A DNA stretch of 11,787 nt, taken from NCBI GenBank assembly GCA_041639705.1, contig JBEQBT010000090.1, positions 1 to 11,787 of the forward strand. Direction: 5' to 3'. Position numbers and translations under genes: made by a program. Positions within the stretch are counted from its first letter, which is position 1. Each line of letters opens with the position of its first letter. Below the pieces are notes generated by a model. It did not search any database. It saw nothing but the letters and a program-made list of their open reading frames with translations, and had not been told where the DNA came from. Origin of the DNA: JARDZI01 sp041639705 (lineage in GTDB: Bacteria > Bacillota > Clostridia > Clostridiales > Caloramatoraceae). This document shows positions 1 to 6,179 of this stretch, piece after piece.

Positions 1-804
1 AGCAAGAGCTCCTCCTTCAACCTGACCTCTTTCTGAACCAATTACAGCAATATTCTTTTTAAATGCTTGACTGGTTATAAGTGGTATAGCTGCTGCAACC
101 ATATTGTCTGTAGGCACATATATAACATCTACTTGAGATAATAAAGAATCCAGTGACTGAGTTATCTCATTAGTATTTGTAATTCCAGCAGTAAGGATTT
201 CAAGGCCAAAATCTGGTGCTGACTTTTTTGCATTCTCTATCTGTATCTCAGAATTCTTTTCACTAGTATTGTATAAAATACCTACCTTTTTGCTATTAGG
301 TAATAATTTTTTAAGTAATTCAAATTGCTTAGCTATAGGAAGATCATCAGAGGTTCCTGTTACATTTGTTTCTGATTTTTCCAAGGATTTTGCTAGTCCT
401 GCTTCTACTGGGTCTGTAACAGCTGTTATAAGTATTGGTATCTCCTTTGTGGCATTATAAGCTGCTTGTGCAGTAGGTGTTGCTATTGCCAAAATCATAT
501 CAACCTTTGCTGATACAAAGTTTTGTGCAATTGTTTGAGCAGTTGGCATATCACCCTGGGCATTTTGGTAGTCTATTTTAATATTTTTACCATCTTCAAA
601 GCCCTTAGATTTTAGTGCATCAATAAACCCTTTTCTTGCAGAATCAAGTGCTGAATGTTCAATAATTTGAGTAATACCGATACTTATTACTTTATTATTC
701 CCTTTAGAATTACTTGATGTGGTTGTTTGTGACTTTCCACATCCACTAAGAATTGATATTGTTAAAATAATTGTCATAAGAATTGATAATTTTTTCCCTA
801 CCAT
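1..804 (-). CDS. ABC transporter substrate-binding lipoprotein (partial, C-terminus beyond window)
   Basis: This is an open frame of 268 codons from an ATG at 804 to the left edge with no stop, so the C-terminus lies outside. AGGAGG at 813-818 sits 8 nt before the ATG. The N-terminus is a lipoprotein signal peptide: charged MVGKK, a hydrophobic stretch, and lipobox LSGC with the lipid-modified Cys at residue 22, followed by a Ser/Thr/Asn linker. The mature part resembles the ABC_sub_bind family (TrpX-like, PF04392), with segments such as VISIGITQIIEHSALD, AIATPTAQAA, TAVTDPVEAGL and VDVIYVPTDNMVAAA. Family members are about 320-330 residues, so most of the protein is present. It would bind a small ligand outside the membrane and hand it to a permease/ATPase pair presumably encoded just beyond the edge. 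Known relatives transport aromatic amino acids. The HutP gene and UAG-rich leader upstream suggest histidine or a related compound here, which is inference. Confidence 0.85.
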   Translation of the reverse strand, partial: MVGKKLSILMTIILTISILSGCGKSQTTTSSNSKGNNKVISIGITQIIEHSALDSARKGFIDALKSKGFEDGKNIKIDYQNAQGDMPTAQTIAQNFVSAKVDMILAIATPTAQAAYNATKEIPILITAVTDPVEAGLAKSLEKSETNVTGTSDDLPIAKQFELLKKLLPNSKKVGILYNTSEKNSEIQIENAKKSAPDFGLEILTAGITNTNEITQSLDSLLSQVDVIYVPTDNMVAAAIPLITSQAFKKNIAVIGSERGQVEGGALA

Positions 805-859
805 ACTACCATCCTCCTAAATTATAATTTATTTTATTTAAGCTCTACTGGATATATTG

Positions 860-986
860 TTTTTGTTTACCTCTCCTGTAGGGACGTACAGCGTCCTTCC
901 CTTATTACATATCATCTTCAGAGGATAACCTAAATTACAAATACTCACCGGCGAACACTGTTCGCCTCTACACTTTAGGATTATCC
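860..986. repeat. Palindromic REP/MITE-like repeat region in the importer 5' untranslated region
   Basis: Two palindromic units lie here. The first is around 880-896, with arms GGACG and CGTCC. The second is GGCGAACA-C-TGTTCGCC at 950-966. The second sits between imperfect inverted repeats, GGATAACCTAAA at 923-934 and TTTAGGATTATCC at 974-986. The GGCGAACA/TGTTCGCC core recurs twice at 5752-5831, so it is a dispersed repeat. No transposase is present, which fits a non-autonomous element. It lies in the transcribed region between the leader terminators and the start codon of the importer gene. Confidence 0.6.
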
Positions 987-1054
987 ACTTTCAACATCCT
1001 TTTAGACATAGTATTTTTAAAATAAAACTATACTAATTACGGATTTTAGGTAAT

Positions 1055-1079
1055 AAAAAAACTCTCCCTAAGGAGAGTT
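1055..1079 (-). terminator. Leader terminator 2
   Basis: On the minus strand this is a perfect 8-bp stem, AACTCTCC (1079-1072) with GGAGAGTT (1067-1060), closing the tetraloop TTAG and running into seven T residues. It is the stronger of the two tandem terminators and lies about 250 nt before the importer start codon. The loop displays a UAG. The 5' arm TCTCC could alternatively pair with GGAGA at 1134-1130, just after the UAG cluster, which would be a short antiterminator. Confidence 0.8.
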
Positions 1080-1087
1080 GGTATAAC

Positions 1088-1121
1088 AAAAAAATCCAAT
1101 AGAGTAAATACTCTAAGATTT
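1088..1121 (-). terminator. Leader terminator 1
   Basis: On the minus strand, AAATC (1121-1117) pairs with GATTT (1096-1092) and TAGAGT (1115-1110) pairs with ACTCTA (1105-1100) around the loop ATTT. Seven T residues follow. The upper stem contains a UAG, so a protein that binds UAG could melt it. It is the first of two stacked terminators. Confidence 0.65.
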
Positions 1122-1256
1122 AATAATATATCTCCTACAATGCTACCATGCTACTATTTTTTTCCTACTCTAGCACCCAAAGTGCTTTATCCTACAAATC
1201 CCTTTCCTACTAACCATGGAATACTAAATCCCACATTCTACTTTTTATTATTGTCT

Positions 1257-1285
1257 ATATTATCATATTTTTTTTAATATTACAA
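1257..1285 (-). promoter_or_regulatory. Promoter for the importer leader
   Basis: On the minus strand TTGTAA (1285-1280) is followed after exactly 17 nt by TAATAT (1262-1257), a good sigma-A arrangement. Initiation would fall near 1250, about 10 nt before the first UAG of the leader. It lies between the hutP stop and the leader, so the importer can be transcribed independently of hutP. Confidence 0.55.
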
Positions 1286-1315
1286 TACATATTTTACTTA
1301 TTTATTAATTTATAA

Positions 1316-1732
1316 TTAAATTTCTGGTATGGCACGATGTCCTATTCCAATAACTAAATCATTTAAATGCAGCACTCCAATACTCATAAATATTGCCACG
1401 CTTAAATGTTCCCCACTCCTTGCTATACCTATCTTTCCACCTACATTTAACCCATTGGCTTTTGAAGAAACCTGGCCTAATGCTTCCCTTGCTGCTCCTA
1501 TTACAGCTCCATCATGAACATGGCAGTCCTTAATAATTCCACTTCTTTGTGAAGCCACAAGTGCTCTCTCTATTATCTTCGAAATAGAAAGATTAATATT
1601 CCCTCCCACATCAACTGCAACAGTTAGAATTCCCTTTTCCTTAAATCTTTCCTCTAAATCCTTTTCCTCTTCCCTAGATGATATAGCCATCTGAATAGAC
1701 GCCTTAGCCACATCAATACTATCTATCTTCAT
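1316..1732 (-). CDS. hutP: HutP family RNA-binding antiterminator
   Basis: This 138-residue protein, close to the usual HutP length (about 140-150), acts in the cytoplasm. In Bacillus subtilis, HutP binds L-histidine and Mg2+, assembles as a hexamer and binds UAG/NAG triplets in mRNA to prevent transcription termination of the hut operon. Diagnostic segments here are CHVHDGAVIGAAREAL (residues 70-85), GLNVGGKIGIA (94-104) and the C-terminal LHLNDLVIGIGHRAIP (121-136). The histidines at 71, 73 and 132 fall in the known histidine/metal-binding parts. The ATG at 1732 follows AAGGGGTGAT. A TATAAT box at 1796-1791 with a poor -35 may give it its own promoter. The neighbours include no hut degradation genes. 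Instead a UAG-rich attenuator and an ABC importer gene follow directly, so its likely target is that importer leader. Confidence 0.92.
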   Translation of the reverse strand: MKIDSIDVAKASIQMAISSREEEKDLEERFKEKGILTVAVDVGGNINLSISKIIERALVASQRSGIIKDCHVHDGAVIGAAREALGQVSSKANGLNVGGKIGIARSGEHLSVAIFMSIGVLHLNDLVIGIGHRAIPEI

Positions 1733-1843
1733 TTGTGATCACCCCTTAAAATATCTTAAACCCATTTATAATAAATCAGCTTACATTACCATTATACTTA
1801 AGATGACGATATAAAGCTATAATAATAAAGTATACATTCATTG

Positions 1844-2833
1844 CTAAAATATAAAAAGCTTCTTTTGTGGAAACAAGCCAAATATTCCTCCGGTATGGAT
1901 GAATAGCAGGTTTTTATATTCTTTAAATCTTCCCTTTTTTATTTCCTGAACTAGACCATACATTGCCTTTCCAGAATAAACTGGATCTAGAATTAAACCC
2001 TCAAGCTTTGCAATAAAATTAATGAATTCTAATTCCTCAGGTCGACTTTTAGCATAACCAACACCAACATATCCATCTATTATGCTAATATCTTCCTTGC
2101 TTATAGATATTTCTTCACTGTAATATTTTTTGCTCTCATTTAGAATATCAAATATTCTATTAACAAAATACACCTCGTTATCACAAACATTTACGCCGTA
2201 TATTTTACCTTTATTTTCAAATACTTTATTTGCAAGATGAAGTCCTGCATATGTACCTCCAGAGCCAACAGCAAGAACTATTCCATCAAACTGTACACCC
2301 ATTTCCTTCTGCTGTTTTATTATTTCTTCCATTGCTACATAATATCCAAATGTGCCAATTCCATTGGATGCACCCTCTGGAATAATATATGGTTTAAATC
2401 CACTACCCTCAAATTCTGTCTTAATGCTCTCCATTATTTCCATTCTACTATTTTTGTAATCCTCTGGGCTTACAAATCTAATATCTGCACCAAGTAGTAA
2501 ATTTAAAAAATGATTTCCATCAGGTGCAGTATTCTTATCACCCCTAAGCACCAGGCATGATTTCATTCCAAGCTTGGCAGCAACTGCAGCTGTTGCCCTG
2601 GCATGATTAGATTGAATTCCTCCACATGTAATAAGTACATTGCAGCCTTGAATTTGTGCCTCTTTTACAGCAAATTCGAGCTTTCTAACCTTGTTTCCAG
2701 ACAACTCAGACCCAGTTTGATCATCCCTCTTTATATAAATGTTTGGTCCACCTAAATATTCTGTAAGTCTTTCAAGCTTTTCAATTTTAGTTGGAAGGTT
2801 TGCTAAACTTATTTTTTCTGGCAACTTAATCAA
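1844..2833 (-). CDS. PLP-dependent ACC deaminase / D-cysteine desulfhydrase family enzyme
   Basis: This is a 329-residue, full-length member of the fold-type II PLP family that includes 1-aminocyclopropane-1-carboxylate deaminase and D-cysteine desulfhydrase. The Schiff-base lysine is K48 in LSGNKVRKLEF. The substrate-carboxylate motif GGIQSNHARATAA spans 71-83, the PLP phosphate loop is GSGGTYAG (190-197), the tyrosine region is LDPVYSGKAMYGL (282-294), and the cofactor-end motif is HTGGIFGLF (313-321). QSNHAR resembles the D-cysteine desulfhydrase branch (QSNHVR) more than classical ACC deaminase, so D-cysteine or another D-amino acid breakdown is more likely than ACC use. Sequence alone cannot settle this. 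The gene starts 5 bp after the prenyltransferase stop and is therefore co-transcribed with it. hutP begins 111 bp downstream without an obvious terminator between. Confidence 0.85.
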   Translation of the reverse strand: MIKLPEKISLANLPTKIEKLERLTEYLGGPNIYIKRDDQTGSELSGNKVRKLEFAVKEAQIQGCNVLITCGGIQSNHARATAAVAAKLGMKSCLVLRGDKNTAPDGNHFLNLLLGADIRFVSPEDYKNSRMEIMESIKTEFEGSGFKPYIIPEGASNGIGTFGYYVAMEEIIKQQKEMGVQFDGIVLAVGSGGTYAGLHLANKVFENKGKIYGVNVCDNEVYFVNRIFDILNESKKYYSEEISISKEDISIIDGYVGVGYAKSRPEELEFINFIAKLEGLILDPVYSGKAMYGLVQEIKKGRFKEYKNLLFIHTGGIFGLFPQKKLFIF

Positions 2834-2838
2834 TTAAT

Positions 2839-3792
2839 TCACATCCTTTTTATTATCACAGCAACAGCTAAAGTAAGTACTAATGTAAAAGTCATTAAAA
2901 CAAAATTTTTAACACCAACAACAAATGTATCCTTCTTGGTCTGCTTCTCATAAAAAAGCTTTATATTCTTATTTACTATTACAAATGTGCCCAATGTAAG
3001 CACAGAAATTAAAGGTGCTACATTTATAAGCAATAATATTATCAATGCCATATAACCAATATAATATAACCATTTAAAAACTTTTAAACCATTATCTTTC
3101 CCTATATATATTGGAAGAGTATATCTTTTATTCTCAATATCATCCTCTATATCACATAGGTTATTTGCAAGCATAATATTTGCTATTCCTACTATTGCAG
3201 GCATTGAAATTAGAATTATATATAGTACCTCTAATATATTTATTTTAATATCCAACAATCCTCCTTTAAGAGAAAGGTTAAGCAAATTACTATCAAAAAT
3301 ATGAATATATGTGGCTATAAAAGTAATCATAAATCCCATGAATCCACCGGAAAAAACCTCTCCAAATGGGGTACGTGATATTGGAATTGGACCGAATGAA
3401 TAAAGCACACCTATTATGAAAGAAATTGCACCTAAAATCAACACCACAAAATTAGTGTTTAAAAATAATATAAGCCCAAATATTGTTGCCAAACTTAATA
3501 AAATAAAAATAGTAGCTAAAACTGAATATTTCGATAGATTATATTTTACAATTGCATTATGGCTTTCATAACCAAAGCCATGCTTTCTATTTGCACTCTT
3601 AAAATCCTGATAGTTATTTATGGCTGTTGTAGCCATATCAAAACATATTAGAGATAAAAACATTAATAGGAAATTTTTAAAATTGAAGGTATTAAATCTA
3701 AATAAATCATAAAAAGTTCCTAATAAAAAGGGAATAACACTTGCTACCTTTGTTTGGATTTCTACTAGTTTTAAGTAACTCTTAATTGTCAT
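2839..3792 (-). CDS. UbiA-family prenyltransferase, MenA-like
   Basis: This 317-residue integral membrane protein has about eight or nine hydrophobic segments. Two Asp-rich, Mg2+-prenyl diphosphate sites are visible: NNYQDFKSAN at 59-68, a variant of the first NDxxD motif, and NNLCDIEDDIENKRYTLP at 210-227. Between them lies YSFGPIPISRTPFGEVFSG (131-149), typical of the MenA/UbiA family. The length and second motif resemble 1,4-dihydroxy-2-naphthoate polyprenyltransferase, which attaches a polyprenyl chain in menaquinone synthesis. No other men gene is in view, so the acceptor is uncertain. The ATG at 3792 follows GGAGAG. An extended -10 promoter lies 58 bp upstream, so it appears to head the operon with the PLP enzyme. 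Confidence 0.82.
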   Translation of the reverse strand: MTIKSYLKLVEIQTKVASVIPFLLGTFYDLFRFNTFNFKNFLLMFLSLICFDMATTAINNYQDFKSANRKHGFGYESHNAIVKYNLSKYSVLATIFILLSLATIFGLILFLNTNFVVLILGAISFIIGVLYSFGPIPISRTPFGEVFSGGFMGFMITFIATYIHIFDSNLLNLSLKGGLLDIKINILEVLYIILISMPAIVGIANIMLANNLCDIEDDIENKRYTLPIYIGKDNGLKVFKWLYYIGYMALIILLLINVAPLISVLTLGTFVIVNKNIKLFYEKQTKKDTFVVGVKNFVLMTFTLVLTLAVAVIIKRM

Positions 3793-3849
3793 ACTTCTCT
3801 CTCCTTTTCGGGTTCACTAAATATAAATTAAACTTCTATTACCCTATTA

Positions 3850-3858
3850 ATTATATCA
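3850..3858 (-). promoter_or_regulatory. Extended -10 promoter of the prenyltransferase operon
   Basis: On the minus strand TGATATAAT (3858-3850) is a consensus extended -10 element, 58 nt upstream of the prenyltransferase start. The -35 region is weak (TTATAA or nearby), as is common for extended -10 promoters. No terminator is visible between the upstream exporter gene and this site, so read-through is also possible. Confidence 0.45.
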
Positions 3859-3919
3859 AAATTAATGTTTTTATAACAATACAACTTCTTGATCTATTCT
3901 TATATAACTTCGACTTTTT

Positions 3920-4822
3920 TTATTTCTTAGTGTTTCGAATTTGGGATAAAAGCATACCTGTAAGCATTAGTCCACTACCAATATACCCTTTTATGCCCAT
4001 AATTTCCCCAAGTAAAATAAGTCCTCCAATACTTGCAAACACCGATTCCATGCTCAGTATTATTGCCGCATGTGAAGGCTTTGCATGTTTTTGCCCGACT
4101 ACTTGGAGTGTATAAGCAATTCCTACCGAGGCAATTCCACCATATAGTATTGGCAAAATGGCTTGTCTTATACCCGTCAATGAAATATTTTCAAGTACTA
4201 ATGCAAAACCAATGCTAAGTAGAGAACAGGTTGCAAACTGGATAAATGAAAGTTTAAGTGCGTCCATTTTCTGAGTAAATCTATCTATGAGTAATATGTG
4301 TATAGCCCAAAATAAGGAACCTAAAAGTTCTAATGAATCTCCCCTTGAAATTGTAAAATCACTTGTGATACTTAATAAATATAATCCGACAATTCCAAAA
4401 GCAGCTGCAATCCATGTGCTTTTATGTATTTTATGTTTTAAGAATATCCCTAAAAATGGTACTAGGACAATATAAAAGCCTGTAATAAAAGCAGCCTTCC
4501 CTGCAGTTGTCTCCTCCAGTCCAATTTGTTGGAGGGAGGATGCTATAAATAAAACAACACCAGCTATTATACCAGCTTTAATTGTACTTAGTTGAGCACC
4601 TCTTTCTGACTTATCATTTTCAAATTCACTTTTTTCCCTTGACTTATATTTGAAATATAATAGTAATGGAATTAGTGAGATACTCCCAAGTGCAAATCTG
4701 ACTCCATTAAAAGTAAATGAGCCTACAAATTTAGCTCCTACCCTCTGTGCTACAAATGCAAAACCCCATATTGCTGCTGCAAGCAGCAGCAATAGGCTTG
4801 ATTCAAGTTCTTTATTTTTCAT
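3920..4822 (-). CDS. EamA/DMT family membrane transporter
   Basis: This 300-residue protein of the drug/metabolite transporter superfamily has ten hydrophobic helices in two EamA repeats. Repeat one begins LLLLLAAAIWGFAFVAQRVG, with a glycine-rich helix ETTAGKAAFITGFYIVLVPFLGIFL. Repeat two begins ELLGSLFWAIHILLIDRF and ends VVGQKHAKPSHAAIILSMESVFASIGG. The family mostly exports metabolites or amino acids across the cytoplasmic membrane; the substrate cannot be read from sequence. I chose ATG 4822 rather than the farther upstream 4906 because AAGGA sits about 9 nt before it and because residues before it are polar and unlike the family. A possible extended -10 (TGTTAAAAT, 4871-4863) lies about 40 nt upstream. 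It is divergent from the M50 protease gene. Confidence 0.88.
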   Translation of the reverse strand: MKNKELESSLLLLLAAAIWGFAFVAQRVGAKFVGSFTFNGVRFALGSISLIPLLLYFKYKSREKSEFENDKSERGAQLSTIKAGIIAGVVLFIASSLQQIGLEETTAGKAAFITGFYIVLVPFLGIFLKHKIHKSTWIAAAFGIVGLYLLSITSDFTISRGDSLELLGSLFWAIHILLIDRFTQKMDALKLSFIQFATCSLLSIGFALVLENISLTGIRQAILPILYGGIASVGIAYTLQVVGQKHAKPSHAAIILSMESVFASIGGLILLGEIMGIKGYIGSGLMLTGMLLSQIRNTKK

Positions 4823-5012
4823 ACTATCATCCTTCCTAATGTTCACATTCTCATTACAAACTATTTTAACATAAAAATAGTGACATTTGCCTATTATTGC
4901 ACACAAAAAAACATAGTTTGAATATAAAGCAGCTTCTCAAATGATCAGTTCTATGGTAACAAATAAAAATATTAAATAAGTATTAATAAAGTGTCAAATT
5001 TATAATAATCTG

Positions 5013-5042
5013 TTGACAGAATGCTTTCATTAATGCAATTAT
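5013..5042 (+). promoter_or_regulatory. Candidate promoter of the M50 protease gene
   Basis: TTGACA at 5013-5018 is a perfect sigma-A -35 hexamer. A reasonable -10, AATTAT at 5037-5042, follows after 18 nt. It lies 36 nt before the chosen ATG of the M50 gene in the divergent intergenic region. The -10 is weak, so the exact start is uncertain. Confidence 0.5.
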
Positions 5043-5077
5043 TATCATAAGAATTTATTATTAAAAAGGTGATAAAA

Positions 5078-5710
5078 ATGAATTTTATTTATGAATTATT
5101 ATATACAATTCCTGCTGTACTACTGGCAATTTCATTGCACGAATTTGCACATGGTTATGTGTCCTATCGACTAGGGGACCCAACGCCAAAACAAAAGGGA
5201 AGGCTTTCTTTAAATCCAATTGCACATCTTGATTTGATGGGAACTTTGAGCTTGCTTTTTTTCCATTTTGGCTGGGCAAAACCAGTTCTAGTCAATCCAT
5301 ATTATTATAAAGAAAGAAAAAAAGGCATGGTAATGGTGGCACTTGCTGGTCCCGTGATGAACTTTTTGATTGCATTTATCTCGACTTTTTTCATGGGAAT
5401 GATCATTAAAATTACAGGGGGATTTGCAGGAAGCTTTGTTCAGTATCTATTTAAATTTTTAAATTATTTAAACATTTTCAACATTGGTCTTGGTGTATTT
5501 AATTTAATCCCAATACCACCCTTGGATGGTTCTAAGGTACTTGGTGCTATTCTTCCAGAGGATAAGTATTTTAAATATATGCAGTATGAAAAATATGGCA
5601 CATTTATTTTAATAGCACTACTATATTTAGGTGTCTTAAATACACCTCTTGGTATCGTACGTGGTGTCCTAGATAATATAATGAACACAATTGTAAATTT
5701 TATTTTTTGA
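5078..5710 (+). CDS. M50 family (site-2 protease-like) membrane zinc metalloprotease
   Basis: This 210-residue multi-pass membrane protein resembles short YwhC-type M50 peptidases. HEFAH at residues 21-25, within the first hydrophobic helix, gives the zinc ligands and the catalytic Glu. NLIPIPPLDG (142-151) carries the third metal ligand, Asp150. AGPVMNF (90-96) is the conserved motif of the middle helix. Such enzymes cleave substrates within the membrane. This short form has no PDZ domain and its substrates are generally unknown. The ATG at 5078 is preferred because AAAGGTGAT (5065-5073) is its ribosome binding site; the GTG at 5069 sits inside that site and would have none. The gene appears monocistronic, with a repeat element and then a terminator downstream. 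Confidence 0.88.
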   Translation: MNFIYELLYTIPAVLLAISLHEFAHGYVSYRLGDPTPKQKGRLSLNPIAHLDLMGTLSLLFFHFGWAKPVLVNPYYYKERKKGMVMVALAGPVMNFLIAFISTFFMGMIIKITGGFAGSFVQYLFKFLNYLNIFNIGLGVFNLIPIPPLDGSKVLGAILPEDKYFKYMQYEKYGTFILIALLYLGVLNTPLGIVRGVLDNIMNTIVNFIF

Positions 5711-5718
5711 TTAGGCTC

Positions 5719-5869
5719 TGTTTAGGAAAGATATTGAAAACGGAAGTGTAGGGGCGAACAGTGTTCGCCCGTTGGCACTAAACTTCGATATTATCTTTTT
5801 GATTATAATGCGGGCTAACACTGTTCGCCCCTAGTGAGGCAAGGATCAAATATCAACAATATCTAAACA
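5719..5869 (+). repeat. MITE-like palindromic repeat element, about 150 bp
   Basis: The ends are imperfect inverted repeats. TGTTTAG, then AGATATTG after three extra bases, starts at 5719; CAATATCTAAACA ends at 5869. Inside are two palindromes in opposite halves: GGGCGAACA-G-TGTTCGCCC (5752-5770) and GGGCTAACA-C-TGTTCGCCC (5812-5830). The same core occurs at 950-966. There is no coding capacity. It reads as a small non-autonomous mobile or REP-type element inserted after the M50 gene. Strand is arbitrary. Confidence 0.6.
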
Positions 5870-5890
5870 TAACTCGGATTAAATTGAAAG

Positions 5891-5937
5891 AAACAGCCTA
5901 TGGTTAGGTATCAAAATACCTGCCCATGGGCTGTTTT
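5891..5937 (+). terminator. Long bidirectional-looking terminator hairpin
   Basis: The outer stem pairs AAACAGCC (5891-5898) with GGCTGTTT (5929-5936). ATGG (5900-5903) pairs with CCAT (5924-5927), and an inner hairpin AGGTAT-CAAA-ATACCT spans 5906-5921. TTTT follows at 5934-5937. It probably ends M50 transcripts and isolates the uracil permease leader, whose promoter begins 44 nt further on. The nested structure is unusually elaborate for a terminator, but no known riboswitch core is recognisable. Confidence 0.6.
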
Positions 5938-5980
5938 ATTATTTGACTAATTTCTTTTATAAATTTTATTTTTTTACCTA

Positions 5981-6010
5981 TTTACAAAAATAAATATCTA
6001 TGTGTAATAT
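5981..6010 (+). promoter_or_regulatory. Promoter of the uracil permease leader
   Basis: TTTACA (5981-5986) and TAATAT (6005-6010) are separated by 18 nt. Initiation would fall at about 6016-6018, exactly where the PyrR binding loop stem starts (6017). That coincidence supports both calls. Confidence 0.6.
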
Positions 6011-6016
6011 CTAAAG

Positions 6017-6131
6017 AAATCTTTAAACTAGGTGCAGAGATACCAATAAGATTTGTAATATTTTTCAGCATTTATAGGAAAACTAATTATACGCTGTTAA
6101 TTACAATCTTGCTGTAGGCAGGATTTTTTTT
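6017..6131 (+). promoter_or_regulatory. PyrR-type attenuator leader
   Basis: Three competing structures are visible. The anti-antiterminator pairs AAATCTT (6017-6023) with AAGATTT (6048-6054). Above it, stem GGTG/TACC (6031-6034 with 6041-6044) closes the hexaloop CAGAGA (6035-6040), which matches the CNGNGA loop of known PyrR binding loops, and the purine-rich bulge TTTAAAC also fits. The antiterminator pairs AAGATTTGTAAT (6048-6059, one bulged T) with ATTACAATCTT (6100-6110), reinforced by CAGC/GCTG (6066-6069 with 6093-6096). The terminator takes back AATCTTGC. By analogy with Bacillus pyr leaders, PyrR with UMP would stabilise the first structure and stop transcription when pyrimidines are plentiful. 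PyrR itself is not encoded in this window. Confidence 0.85.
6105..6131 (+). terminator. Attenuator terminator of the PyrR leader
   Basis: AATCTTGC (6105-6112) pairs with GCAGGATT (6118-6125), eight pairs including one G-T, with loop TGTAG. Eight T residues follow from 6124. Its 5' arm overlaps the antiterminator 3' arm, so the two are mutually exclusive. Confidence 0.85.
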
Positions 6132-6179
6132 ATTGTTTTTTTATCTCACCTAAAATCAAAAATTTAGGAGGTTAGTACT

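Larger units (their letters stand above)
1055..1250 (-). promoter_or_regulatory. UAG-rich attenuator leader, candidate HutP-responsive antitermination element
   Basis: Read on the minus strand from a predicted start near 1250, this leader carries eleven UAG triplets, with first bases at 1240, 1226, 1212, 1209, 1194, 1172, 1167, 1156, 1153, 1145 and 1137. Two more lie inside the two downstream terminators (1115 and 1070). The last three of the cluster (1153, 1145, 1137) are spaced exactly 8 nt apart, that is UAG-N5-UAG-N5-UAG. A small hairpin, AGCAC-loop-GTGCT, lies at about 1185-1171. By base composition I would expect only three to four UAGs in such a stretch. HutP is known to bind regularly spaced UAG/NAG triplets when loaded with histidine and Mg2+ and so prevent termination. 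The hutP gene ends only 66 nt before the predicted start. HutP control of the downstream importer is therefore a strong inference but not shown. Confidence 0.7.

Noticed and set aside
1210..1236. Possible leader peptide MWDLVFHG on the minus strand in the importer leader
   Set aside because: There is no ribosome binding site before the ATG and it has only one His and one Trp, unlike attenuator leader peptides with runs of the regulatory residue.
1055..1250. T-box or TRAP-type leader for a tryptophan transporter
   Set aside because: No T-box consensus (AGGGTGGNACCGCG) is present, and UAG spacing does not follow the 2-3 nt spacers of TRAP sites. The adjacent hutP gives a better explanation.
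4823..4906. Longer N-terminus for the EamA transporter starting at 4906
   Set aside because: The extra 28 residues are polar with no family likeness, and the ribosome binding site supports ATG 4822.
5069..5071. GTG start for the M50 protease
   Set aside because: This GTG lies within the ribosome binding site of the ATG at 5078 and has none of its own.
5891..5937. Riboswitch instead of terminator for the nested hairpin
   Set aside because: No known aptamer core is recognisable, and it lies upstream of the promoter for the next gene, so it cannot be part of that leader.
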